Source: Breviolum minutum Mf 1.05b.01 (taxonomy: Eukaryota; Sar; Dinophyceae; Suessiales; Symbiodiniaceae). Taken from it: a stretch of DNA of 64,000 bases. Positions 1 to 9,764 of this stretch are shown piece by piece. The position numbers and the translations under genes are program-made. A model generated the notes under the pieces. That model saw nothing but the letters and a program-made list of their open reading frames with translations. It ran no database searches and was not told the origin of the DNA. Every line of letters begins with the position of its first letter. The stretch's first letter is position 1. Location: NCBI GenBank assembly GCA_000507305.1, contig DF239542.1, positions 1-64,000 of the forward strand, in the 5' to 3' direction.

Positions 1-644
1 ATCCTCCAACCACCAATCTCATAGGTATTCGGCCATATAACTACTCATTTATATAGCTAGCCAATCGCAAAGCCAATCAATTAGTCACCAAGCTAGACAA
101 GCAGCTACCTAGCCAGTCAGCCAACAACATAACTAGCCATCCATCAAAATAGCAAATCAATAAAATAATTTCTCAATCATATATTTCTCAAAATCTAACC
201 ACACAACTAAAACCACACTAACCAAGCCTAAACCAACCACCTTTTTTCCAATCAATAATTATCTAATCATTCAACCACCAATAAAATCCAGACAAATAAC
301 CCGCCAAAAAAAAAATAATTTTCATAAATATATAATTATATATTAATAAGCTAATCAACATTATTTATACTATGCTCTTATAATTTAAATCCAAAAATTT
401 TAGATTATAAATAAATATCAAATATATATCCTTCTAAAAAATTATATAAAAAAACCTATTATATTAAAATATCTATATTATATATATTTTATTAAATATA
501 TAAAATAATATCATAACCTTTTTTTATAATTTAAAATTATCATAAATCTCAAAAATTTATAAAAATTTTATTAATCCTAATTCATTTAAAATTTCACAAG
601 GAAATAATTTAAATAAAAATATTTAAATTTAATTCTTTTTTGAT
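1..644. other. AT-rich leader, no gene seen
   Basis: The first 250 bases are a degenerate low-complexity run of CCA/TAGC-like words. Bases 300-644 are almost pure A/T. No open frame or splice-like structure is visible. The AT-richness continues from the flanking element, so the true insertion flank may lie outside the window. Confidence 0.6.
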
Positions 645-687
645 TATATATATATGTGGTGGGGACCTTTAGGGTCTATTTCGTTCC
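645..687 (+). repeat. Left terminal inverted repeat of the element
   Basis: A TA run (about 645-656) is followed by a core at 665-686 beginning GACCTTTAGG. The core matches the reverse complement of the right end at about 19 of 22 positions, and a TA run flanks both copies. The TIR is much shorter than the hundreds of bases typical of Polintons, so it may be only the preserved tip. Confidence 0.55.
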
Positions 688-2075
688 TCTGAGGAACCCT
701 ATTATAATAGAAAAGAGCCAGCAGAACCTATTATATATAGGTAATATTTCTTTAAATAGAGTTCCTATAAAATGAATTTTATGAAGTAGATGATATAATA
801 TGTAGAATATTGTATCGTTTAGTGTAAAGTATTGTAATTCATATTTCCAATTGTGGATAAAAATTTAAAGGGTGCATACACTCCCAGCATCAAACGTGCC
901 CCATTAACATAAATCGAGCAGCCCTTACATGGCCCGTGCAGGGGGTGGCTATTATTGGGGAATATAGGGTAAGAGCAAAACCCTGGGCTATCAGGAAATA
1001 ACTAACCTGGACTGTTCATGAATTTTGGCTGCACCGGGAAGCTAACATAGACTTACTGTGGGAGTTTTGGGAACGGTTTATGTTAGCCGTTTACACAGCA
1101 AATTTCCCTAACATAGCCACTCTTTGGCCTGGAATATGATAGCTAAAATCCCCAAAAAATGAGTATCATCTCATGATTTCTTCTCCTGAATACTCCATCT
1201 AAGATTCCTCCCTTGGCACAACACTAACATAGCCACTGCCGCCAATTCATCCCGTCCTGTTCCTTTTGCCCTTTTCTGAGATTGAATTTTGGATTTCCAG
1301 GCCAACACTGACATAGACTGTTCACAGGGTGGCCGTGACATGCATGCGCAGGCTTACTAACATGGCAAAAAAAAATAAGGTNTCTGAGGAACCCTATTAT
1401 AATAGAAAAGAGCCAGCAGAACCTATTATATATAGGTAATATTTCTTTAAATAGAGTTCCTATAAAATGAATTTTATGAAGTAGATGATATAATATGTAG
1501 AATATTGTATCGTCTAGTGTAAAGTATTGTAATTCATACTTCCAATTGTGGATAAAAATTTAAAGGGTGCATACACTCCCAGCATCAAACGTGCCCCGTT
1601 AACATAAATCGAGCAGCCCTTACATGGCCCGTGCAGGGGGTGGCTATTATTGGGGAATATAGGGTAAGAGCAAAACCCTGGGCTATCAGGAAATAACTAA
1701 CCTGGACTGTTCATGAATTTTGGCTGCACCGGGAAGCTAACATAGACTTACTGTGGGAGTTTTGGGAACGGTTTATGTTAGCCGTTTACACAGCAAATTT
1801 CCCTAACATAGCCACTCTTTGGCCTGGAATATGATAGCTAAAATCCCCAAAAAATGAGTATCATCTCATGATTTCTTCTCCTGAATACTCCATCTAAGAT
1901 TCCTCCCTTGGCACAGCACTAACATAGCCACTGCCGCCAATTCATCCCGTCCTGTTCCTTTTGCCCTTTTCTGAGATTGAATTTTGGATTTCCAGGCCAA
2001 CGCTGACATAGACTGTTCACAGGGTGGCCGTGACATGCATGCGCAGGCTTACTAACATGGCCAAAAAAAACAAGG
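688..2075. repeat. 695-bp tandem duplication with an N at the junction
   Basis: Two direct copies (688-1380 and 1383-2075) are offset by 695 bases and about 99% identical. Copy 1 starts right after the left inverted repeat; copy 2 starts after the N at 1382. I count seven differences, six of them transitions with A or T in copy 1 and G or C in copy 2. Each copy holds several CTAACATAG-like words in both orientations and no convincing ORF. This may be a real duplication or an assembly misjoin. Confidence 0.9.
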
Positions 2076-2224
2076 TAGGTTTTCAGGTTACGTTTGTTTA
2101 AGGAGAGTAGTTGATAATCCCATCTCATAAATCCATTTCATTACATTATTGAATTGTTTCACCTTTAATCTTACATTATATTTTCCGTCGCAGTGTCTTT
2201 CACACGCCTTTTTAATTATATATC

Positions 2225-2753
2225 TTACTTCCTTTTTGTTTTAAAATTTCTACTTGTCGTAGTCATATGGTCATTAAAATTATCCATAGCCCAATAATTA
2301 TATTTCGGAAATTGTTTCTTAAAATCCTTTACATCTGGAAATTCATAGTATTCACAAAACAGTCGCCATCCTACAGGTTTGTCGTATCTTCCATTAGAAC
2401 GGTCTATCATTTTTGATGAATTTAGTAGAGTGATGACATCTATAGCAACTGTCATAGTTCATTGTGCAAATGTTTTGTACAACTTCGTTTGGTAAATCTA
2501 ACTTATATAGTTCTATATTTTGTTTAGTAAATTTACACTCTTGACATTTACTACATTTGTCTTTCAAGTATTCAACGGTTTGATTAAATCTTATTTTGTA
2601 CAGGAATTCTTGTATTATAATGTCTTGCTCATCTTCAGAGAACATCATATATCTAATATATATATAGGTAATATTTCTTCTCAGTATGTTTATAAAAGGG
2701 TTTTTTAAATAAACTATACTTTTTAACAACTCATGCCTCATAAAGGGGTCCAT
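2225..2753 (-). pseudogene. Unidentified element protein, frameshifted
   Basis: Two overlapping minus-strand frames (2394-2753 and 2225-2455) read as one protein broken by a frameshift near 2400-2450. The upstream part has closely spaced cysteines (CSKCQEC, then SCYRC) that could bind zinc. The downstream part is rich in aromatic and basic residues and ends in KTKRK. I recognise no family. It is the last gene of the minus-strand series, after the integrase. It could be a small DNA-binding or structural protein of the element, but no function is claimed. Confidence 0.4.
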
Positions 2754-2805
2754 TGTATCCAGTTAGTCTACAATGCTTCTGATTTAGTTTTTAAAAAATC
2801 CTCCA

Positions 2806-3555
2806 CTAGATATTCACCAGCAAGCCAGTTGCTTGTTCTTCTTTTTCTGTAATGGCTTTCTTTCTCGTTGTCTTTACCTTGTCCCGTACTTCTAAAGAAA
2901 GATATGTCCTTTCTTTCCTTGCTTTTACTGAAACATTCAATTTTGCTGTGAATTCATTCTTCTCTTTCCTTGCCTCATTTGGGGTAAGTCCCGTTGCACT
3001 ATGAACATCTTTGTTGTTGTAAGTCAGCAGAATTTCAAAAATATTATCTATCCATTGTACTGTTTAAGCCTTCTTTTCATCATTTTCATCCCTCTTAAAT
3101 AGTTTATCTTCAAGTGTCCTGATAAATCGTTCAGCAAACGCAGGATGATTTCTGGTTCTATATAGTTCAATACTCTCACCAACCACATACTCTTTAACTT
3201 CAGCATTTAATGCTATACCCCTTTCGTCGTCGGTGAAAATCATTTTTGGCTTTGCTTTCATCTTTTGTAATCCTTCCATTGCTCCGGCAATTATGTCAGG
3301 GGGTGTTTTTCTTTGTATAGGCACTACTACAGCATACTTACTCAATACATCTATCATCACTAAACCCGCTCTAAACTTCTGTGTTGTCTCAATATCCTCT
3401 GAAGAGATGAAAAATAAGTCTAACTGGTAAGTATGATTGTTATGTGGTGCTACGAAGCTGTTCTGACCTCTCTGCTTTCTTTTAGTCTCAACATTCTTTC
3501 TAAAGAGTTCTTCAACATCTTGCACTGTTATTTTTGTTTTCTTTTGCCCTTGCAT
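2806..3555 (-). pseudogene. Retroviral-type (rve) integrase, one in-frame stop
   Basis: The frame opens with a basic, coiled N-terminus and an rve DDE core. Candidate catalytic acids are the Asp in YQLDLFF, the Asp in MIFTDDERG, and the Glu in FAERFIRTLED. A TAA stop at 3064-3066 interrupts the frame. Translation then continues in the same frame with QWIDNIFEILLTYNN and SATGLTPNEA, the usual integrase stretch after the catalytic Glu, to a stop at 2806. Polinton and retrotransposon integrases insert the element by strand transfer. The clean downstream continuation means a single substitution or sequencing error could account for the break. Stop reassignment is unlikely because neighbouring genes are broken by frameshifts instead. 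Confidence 0.8.
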
Positions 3556-3598
3556 CTTTTAATGTAATAGCGTTGCTTCCAAATCCTCCTTTCTAACA

Positions 3599-4975
3599 TT
3601 AGATGTTAGCAATAGTATCCTGTTTAGAACTCATTATCAAAGGATTAAGATAATTATTCTTGCTAAAATGATTTAGCAAAAACAATGGGTGACCACTACA
3701 ATTACAGTACTTACAGTATGGAGTGCAGTTATCCACAGAATGGCAAAATGTGTTATCCAGCCTTTGTCCAGTGAAGTTTGTTGATAGCTTACCTGCCTTC
3801 ATTTCAATGTAAAATTTTAAACCACAATGAGCGCAACAACCGAGAAAGTGATTTAAGCACCAGGGTTCATCAATACTGGTATAGTTCTCTTCATCTATTT
3901 CTCTACCAGCTACTTTCTCCTGTCTTTTGTAGCCTTCTATTTGGTTCTTGAAGTATCCTACTATTAAGTTCTTTTGTATCTCTTCATTTGCCTTATCATT
4001 CTTGAAAAAATATACATTATTGAAATGCCTTGCTCTTGTGATACTGCACCACAGCCACTCTCTGCTTACCAGATATGGTTTTTGCCATTCATGTATTGTG
4101 ATGTTGTCACTTATTATTGATTGTCCTTGACGAGAGTGGCAGGTAGCACAGTAAGCATATCTAAAGTGTTCGTCTCTAATATTTTGACTTACTGTTCTTA
4201 CATCATCTTTATCCTTGATGTCCTGTATTGTGAGCATATTACCTTCTACCCTTGTAATCAGCCACCTGATGTTTACATTAAACTTACCCTCCTCATCATT
4301 CCTATACAATCTGCATATCAACATCTCTCCCACTTCATACTTATCTTTTTTTTACCTAGTCTTCTTCTCACTTCAGATGATACAGCTTGACATCTCATAT
4401 TTGTACATGCTATGTTGTTAGCACTTGTCATCACATCCCTTGTGAATTTGAAAACGCTTGAGTATCCACACTTCAACATACATCTTTGTAACCCACCAGT
4501 CATCATACATTTCATCTAGTTTCTTTCTGTTTTTTTCTCCTTCTGTCTCCTACTCTCTTACATATCTTTAAAAAGATGTTGCGCTTAAAGATTTTATGTC
4601 AATACAACTATCTACATATTCCTCTACATTCTACTATCTACATTATTTGTTTAAGATATACGGACTTGACATATAGATTTTATCAAAAACTATGACTTGA
4701 TAACCACTGTAGTCAAATCTGGGAAGACTATCACCTTTAAATACTGGAACACTAAAAAAAATATAGATAATTTATGCATCACAATCTATCTCTTGCTTCA
4801 ACATATTCTGCGGGACAACGAACAAAGTTTCATAACCCATCTTTTGCAAATCCTTGCCTATGAAGCTCTTACTACCTGCGTCATTTGCTCTCAACATCAT
4901 CCTCTGTTTTCTGATGATTCTTTTACAGATATCTTCTACTTCGTCCCTTTCTGATTTATAAACTGGTATCGCCGG
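3599..4975 (-). pseudogene. SF1 helicase with C-terminal HNH-like zinc motif, frameshifted
   Basis: Three minus-strand pieces form one protein. About 4772-4975 carries a P-loop-like segment (NDAGSKSFIGKDLQ), which lacks one Gly of the usual GxGKS, followed by the hydrophobic strand TLFVVPQN. The piece 4318-4515 has ACTNMRCQAVSSEVR, typical of the region before SF1 motif V. The piece 3599-4333 has HSRQGQSI and CSITRARHF, matching SF1 motifs V and VI (QG.S/T and TRA). Its C-terminus has CAHCG, RLDN, a His and CKYCN, resembling the zinc and His-Asn elements of HNH nucleases. A frameshift falls in an A8 run at about 4343-4350. It lies directly after PolB and may originally have been fused to it. 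Confidence 0.7.
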
Positions 4976-7428
4976 TATCTCATTTGTCTCCAGCTATACC
5001 TCTGACCAATGTAATTTACCTTGTTGCTTTCAACTCTCCAGTCTCCTATCTCACAACCAAAGTCTAGCACCTTTTTAGACTTCCTAACATCCTTTTGAGC
5101 AATGTGGATGGCATCACTCTTAACAGCACAAACATTGATGTTATTTGCTTTTAACTTCTCATACCTTTCATACATATCAAAGTTATGATTTTGGAAAAGC
5201 GGTTCTTTAATGTACCTGGAGCCGTTCATCATCTTTCTCTCTCCTGTTGTGCTGACAATGTAGTATTTACTGTTTCTGTTTGTCTGCTTATGTTCTTGAT
5301 AACCTTTCATCTTTATAATGCCAAATAGGTTTTACCATCCTCAATTTTGTAATCAAAATGTTTGTATGAAATACTTCCATATTTGTGTTGAAAATGTGGT
5401 CTCCCATCCTCAAATCCAATAGTCCAGTTATCATCTAACTCTCTCCATTCCCAATACTTTTCCATCTCCACATCATCCATTACATCAAATTTACCTCCAT
5501 ACTTCTTCTGATGATGTAGTGCCTCCTAGATGCCAAACTTTCTACTCACAGTTTTTCTGTTAAAATATTTTTCTAACAAGCCGAAAGCTATATTAGCCAA
5601 AGACTTTTTGATCTTGTAATCTTCTACCTTGTCATCACTCATATTAGCCCTATACAGGTCATCAATGCCTCTCTTATACTTAACCTTGTGTATATGGGAC
5701 GGCTTTTTGTGAAATAGTATTTTTACAACCACGTGCTAATCAATTGCTTCAGATGCTTGCCATAAACTAGGTCAAACTTCTTGTTGAAGAAGATATTGCC
5801 CTGACAAGCTTTCACCAAATACAGCGTGTAATCTCCAAATCTATTAACATCAGATTTATCACCGCCAGGCTTCCAAACATCAAACTCATTAAATGCCGGC
5901 ACTTTAACAATGTCAGACGCTGATTTACCTAATGCTTCCCCGCCTATAAATGCTACATAGTTCAGTATCATTAATTAGATGCTGGAACCTATCATAGGGC
6001 ACAATAGTGCTACATTGATCAAGTGTCTCTACATTAAGGTCTATGTAATAAGACGTGTGGTTTTCTGCGAATAACTTTTTATGAAACTCGAACATCTCCT
6101 CGCTCACTTTGTCATACTTATCTTCTGTATCTACTGCTATGTCTTCATGAATGTTGTCTATGTCTAGATGCTGTGTAGTAATGATGTATTTAATATCCTT
6201 GTATTTTTCTTTTTCTTCTCTATTGGGTGGCTTAAACTCATGGTGAATTCTGCTGTCTTACCGGCATTGTATCTTATTTGGGGTTCATAACCTATCTGCT
6301 TGAGTTGATAAATTGCTTTGTTTAAATCATTGTCTTTTAATATTGTTTTGTATTCATCCTTTTCTTTTAGCTGGAGTAAATCATTGATGTCATTAGTCAT
6401 TGTGTATTTCATTGCTTCCTTTCTGCCATTGGTTTAGCAGTGCTGATGACATTTTCAGAGTAATTGTTTTCAGGCAGTCCCTTACTCTTCAATGACTTTA
6501 AGTTATGGTTTAATGTAAAGATATGAGAACTTTTAACTAATTCATTGAAGGTTATAACCCTTCTACTGTTAAAATCCTCAGGGTCGTGTTTGTAAATAAG
6601 GTTGCTGTCAATATCATACAACCTTGCGTTGATGTTAAATTCCTTGAATACATCATTCATTATGTGAATACAAGCCCCGTGCTTTTTAAACTGTTCATCT
6701 GTCTTGTTGATGATTTTTAGTATTTTCTCTCTGGTTAGTTGTTTTGCATTGTGTGCTGTCTTGTCTCCATCAGTGTATCAACATAATGGTCAGTGAGTGT
6801 GTTAATCCAGCATTCATGTTCAATATGATTGTTTTTCTTGAGTGCCTCTATAAATGTTAAGCAGTCGGCGTTAAGTTCAGTCTGTATATATTTATGTTAT
6901 ATACTTACGCTGTGTTTAGCATCTCGCAGTTCATCAGCAAAAACATCATAGTCAATATCATCACTTTCAAGTAAGTCAGATTCTTCATTTCTGATTGCAT
7001 CAATGTAGTTGTAAAAAGTTTCATGTTCAGTCATTCTTTGAAATTCTTTGTCAGTGCGCAGTGCTAACATCATTCTCTGAAACAATGGTAGATTGCTGCG
7101 TTTCAGGACTTTGACCTTCAGCATTTCTTCAATCCATACTGGTGATAAGATGTTTAGCATTCCTTACTGATGGATTTACTAGAAGTGAGTAGTACTTCCT
7201 CCCCTCTTCTGTGAAACTTGCCCTTTAGTGTCTGACTTGTTCTCTAAAGAAAAGAGCATATATTGAATAGCAAAAGTCTTTCTGTTTTTTAGTAGTCTCT
7301 CCCTTGCTATTCTGGTTATTGTTTTTGATGCTTTGGCTAGGTCTTCAGGACTAGTCTTTTTTCCTCAAACTTACTGATATAGCTTGTTGTTTCCTTGCTT
7401 TTCTTGCCTTCTTCGTTGCCTGCTTTAC
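4936..7428 (-). pseudogene. Protein-primed DNA polymerase B (Polinton type), frameshifted
   Basis: Successive minus-strand frames read as one polymerase from an ATG near 7428. In order: a basic N-terminus; SPEDLAKASKTITRIARE; CWINTLTDHYVDTL; IFTLNHNLKSLKSK, a phrase characteristic of this family; ITTQHLDIDNIHEDIAVD; FFNKKFDLVYGKHLK; KKSLANIAFGLLEK; and NINVCAVKSDAIHI, the palm motif equivalent to YxDTD, with its catalytic Asp. The encoded length of about 800 residues is at the low end for Polinton PolB. At least six frameshifts occur, near 7356 (an A6 run), 6730, 6410, 6235, 5970 and 5725. The gene would replicate the element using a protein primer. In its present state it cannot be translated whole. 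Confidence 0.8.
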
Positions 7429-7443
7429 ATTCATTCTTTCAGC

Positions 7444-7880
7444 TATGGTCCAGATTTCAGGATTTCTGAAAGAATGAAATATTTAATTGCCAGAAGCCTT
7501 TTGCCAATTAAATATTTTAAATATCTTAATTATTCAGAAATCCTGAAATCCGGACCATTTAAATAATTAAATATTTTAAATATTTTAATTATTTTAAATA
7601 TTTTAATTCAATTAAAATATTTAAAATATTTAATTGGAAAGAGGCTTCTGCCAATTAAATATTTTAAATCAATTAAATTAATTAAAATATTTAAAATATT
7701 TAATTGGCAGAAGCCTTTTGCCAATTAAATATTTTAAATATTTTAATTGAATTAAAATATTTAAAATAATTAAAATATTTAAAATATTTAATTATTTAAG
7801 TGGTCCGGATTTCTAGATTTCTAAAATATTTAAAATATTTAATTAGCAGGAGCCTTTGCTAATTAAATATTTTCGATATT
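7444..7880. repeat. Nested AT-rich inverted repeats (subterminal hairpins)
   Basis: Arms at 7447-7470 and 7533-7556 (GGTCCAGATTTCAGG against its near-complement) form a hairpin of about 24 bp. Inside it and repeated downstream are smaller palindromes of AATTGGCAGAAGCC / TTGCCAATT separated by AAATATTT words. The array ends just inside the right inverted repeat. It holds no gene and lies upstream of the polymerase start. Confidence 0.8.
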
Positions 7881-7888
7881 ACATAGCG

Positions 7889-7932
7889 CAACGAAATAGT
7901 ACCTAAAGATCTCTCTATCATATATATATATA
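7889..7932 (-). repeat. Right terminal inverted repeat of the element
   Basis: Read on the minus strand this gives a TA run, a short purine-rich stretch, then GATCTTTAGG followed by CTATTTCGTT, matching the left end with three mismatches in the 22-base core. It marks where AT-rich DNA ends and balanced-composition DNA begins. Confidence 0.55.
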
Positions 7933-8509
7933 CACTGTACATCTATACATTTTCAATTTCTGATTCCTTTCTGATAGCAAGCAAAAGATGACTCTCTCTA
8001 GATAGTTCAAAAGAATTTGTGCCAGCAAAGTGACTTAGTGACAAAACTTGAAACCCCAGAGAAGCTTTGTTACATTTCAAGCGTTGCGTTGCTTTCGGAG
8101 TTGTTCTGTTTCTTGTGGTCCTGACCCACATGTTGTTCTTAGGTGGAATTCTGCTTGCGCGGATGGCGGATCAAATTCGCAAGTTACCGTATCAGAGATG
8201 CACAACAATTGAAGTGATCCATCAGTGGAAGTTGTGCTCGAGGAATATCCAGTTTGTTTTGCTGGATTCCTTGACCTTACATCTCCAAACCAACATAGCA
8301 CCCGAAAATCGAGGGTTGGAAAATGAATTTTCCTGTTGGGAAGGCGCAGCCTGGTAGGTGCCATTTGTTTTGCGAAGAGCATACAGTCGCCGAGAGAATT
8401 GTATATAGAAGAAACAAATGGTCAACAAAGGTAATACCCTGGCAACACCCAACTGAGAAAAAAGGGAGGATTGTTCCCCAGATAGCGATAGCTATAGGGG
8501 TTCTTACTT
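7933..8509. other. No gene recognised
   Basis: This is the first stretch of balanced-composition DNA right of the element. Short frames on both strands overlap one another, and none shows AG|G/GT boundaries together with a family motif. Confidence 0.4.
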
Positions 8510-9065
8510 CCAATAGGGGGGGGAGGCCGACGAACCACTTTGGCGGATTGGACGTGGCACCCAGTGTACCATTGCAGGGTGCAGTGGGCGTGCTGCCATT
8601 GCTGGGTGCCATCGTAGGGTGCCATTGTGGTGTGNGGGTGCCATCGTAGGGTGCCATTGTAGTGTGGTATGGTTGGGGGAGAGGGTGAAGACCAACTTTG
8701 GGGGAGTGGGCGTGCCATTGCTGAGTGCCATTGCCATTGTATTGTGCTATGGTGGGGGGGAGGAGGGAGTGGACGTGGTGCCATTGCAGGGTGCCATTCT
8801 AGAGTGTTATGGTAGGGTGACGATCATGTACTATGGTGGGGGAAAGGAGGGACGACCCCTTTTGGGGGAGTGGATATGGTGCCATTGCTGGGTGCCATTC
8901 CAGGGTGCCATTCCGGTGTGCTGTAGTTATGGACGTGGTGCCATTGCTGGGTGTTATTGCCATTGCAATCTGCCATTGTAATGTGCTATGGTGGGGGGCG
9001 AGGGTGACGACCATCTTCGGGAGAGTGGACGTGGTGCGATTGCTGGGTGCCATTGCAGCGTACCA
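8510..9065. repeat. GTGCCATT minisatellite, degenerate
   Basis: Imperfect units around GGGTGCCATTGC recur throughout, interspersed with G-rich segments, with an N at 8635 inside the array. Open frames here on either strand are repeat translations (runs such as APYDGT or GCHCSV) and not genes. Confidence 0.9.
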
Positions 9066-9694
9066 ATCTCTATTTCAAATGTTCCTTCTGTTTTCAGGGC
9101 CACCAATTTCACCCAGCCACCCAAGAAAACGGCAATGAATTTTGTCTTGAGCTTCTTACAGATGTTACACTGTTCTCTACATTGATACACAAAACTTGGT
9201 TTTTGCTATCTGGGGTCTATGCTGGTATAATTTTTGCCAGGGTATTTTCTCATTGCCCGGGTAACAAGTTTCTATAATTGCAGTTTCTATAATTCTGTCG
9301 GTGACACTAAAACAGGTGAGGAGTGGTGGAATGTGGTGGATCAAGGGTTGAGGGAATCATCATGAATCGGTGACAAAGTATACAATTGTAGAAAATTTGG
9401 ACCATTTATCGAAAGTCCAAATCTAGGATCTTCCCCCAAAAAGTGCAAGAAAGGGGAATTCTAGAATGCAATGACAAATTTGCAAATTGTGGAGCTTTTC
9501 ACCAATTTTTTACAGGAATACCGTATACCTAATTATGGAAAAACCCAGTGCAGTTGAAAACGGGGCATTCGATAATGAGAAAAAACTATGATGGTGTGGG
9601 TGACCATGGGTGACCATGGCCAAGAGATGCTAAGAGTATGTTCCCGTCAAGCTGATATCCTCAAAGCTTGAGGCAAACTCCAGCTGGCATGGAG
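9066..9694. other. No gene recognised
   Basis: Unique sequence without a supported exon; it contains a short direct repeat GGTGACCATG at about 9599-9618. Confidence 0.4.
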
Positions 9695-9764
9695 GCAGCT
9701 CGCAAGATTTTGATGAACGCAGAGTATGTTGTTCGTGTCTACGTGATGGACATCAATATTACAG
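9695..9764 (+). CDS. Single exon, C2-domain-like strand
   Basis: An AG|G acceptor and a GC donor bound a 70-nt frame ending in EYVVRVYVMDINIT. VxVYVxxA/D at the start of a beta strand is typical of C2 domains such as those of ferlins, but 23 residues cannot settle a family. It may belong to a gene upstream of the methyltransferase, whose other exons between 9.77 and 11.5 kb I could not resolve. Confidence 0.35.

Larger units (their letters stand above)
645..7932. mobile_element. Polinton/virophage-like element, degenerate
   Basis: Bases 645-7932 form a coherent AT-rich block bounded by a short inverted repeat and carrying minus-strand remnants of three replication or integration genes: protein-primed DNA polymerase B, an SF1 helicase, and an rve-type integrase. 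PolB plus rve integrase on one DNA element is the hallmark of Polintons (Mavericks) and relatives such as virophages and adinto-like viruses. No major or minor capsid protein, packaging ATPase or protease was recognised, and 7.3 kb is short for a full Polinton. The genes are broken by frameshifts and one in-frame stop. Either this is a decayed copy or the assembly is error-rich here. Composition changes sharply at the right edge, where the dinoflagellate-like DNA begins. Confidence 0.75.

Noticed and set aside
2225..7428. Reassigned stop codons (TAA/TAG read as Gln) in the element
   Set aside because: Only the integrase is broken by a stop in frame; the polymerase and helicase are broken by frameshifts, which recoding would not repair.
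8277..9190. Overlapping ORFs with APYDGT/WHPTMAP or GCHCSV patterns
   Set aside because: Translations of the GTGCCATT minisatellite, some crossing the N at 8635.
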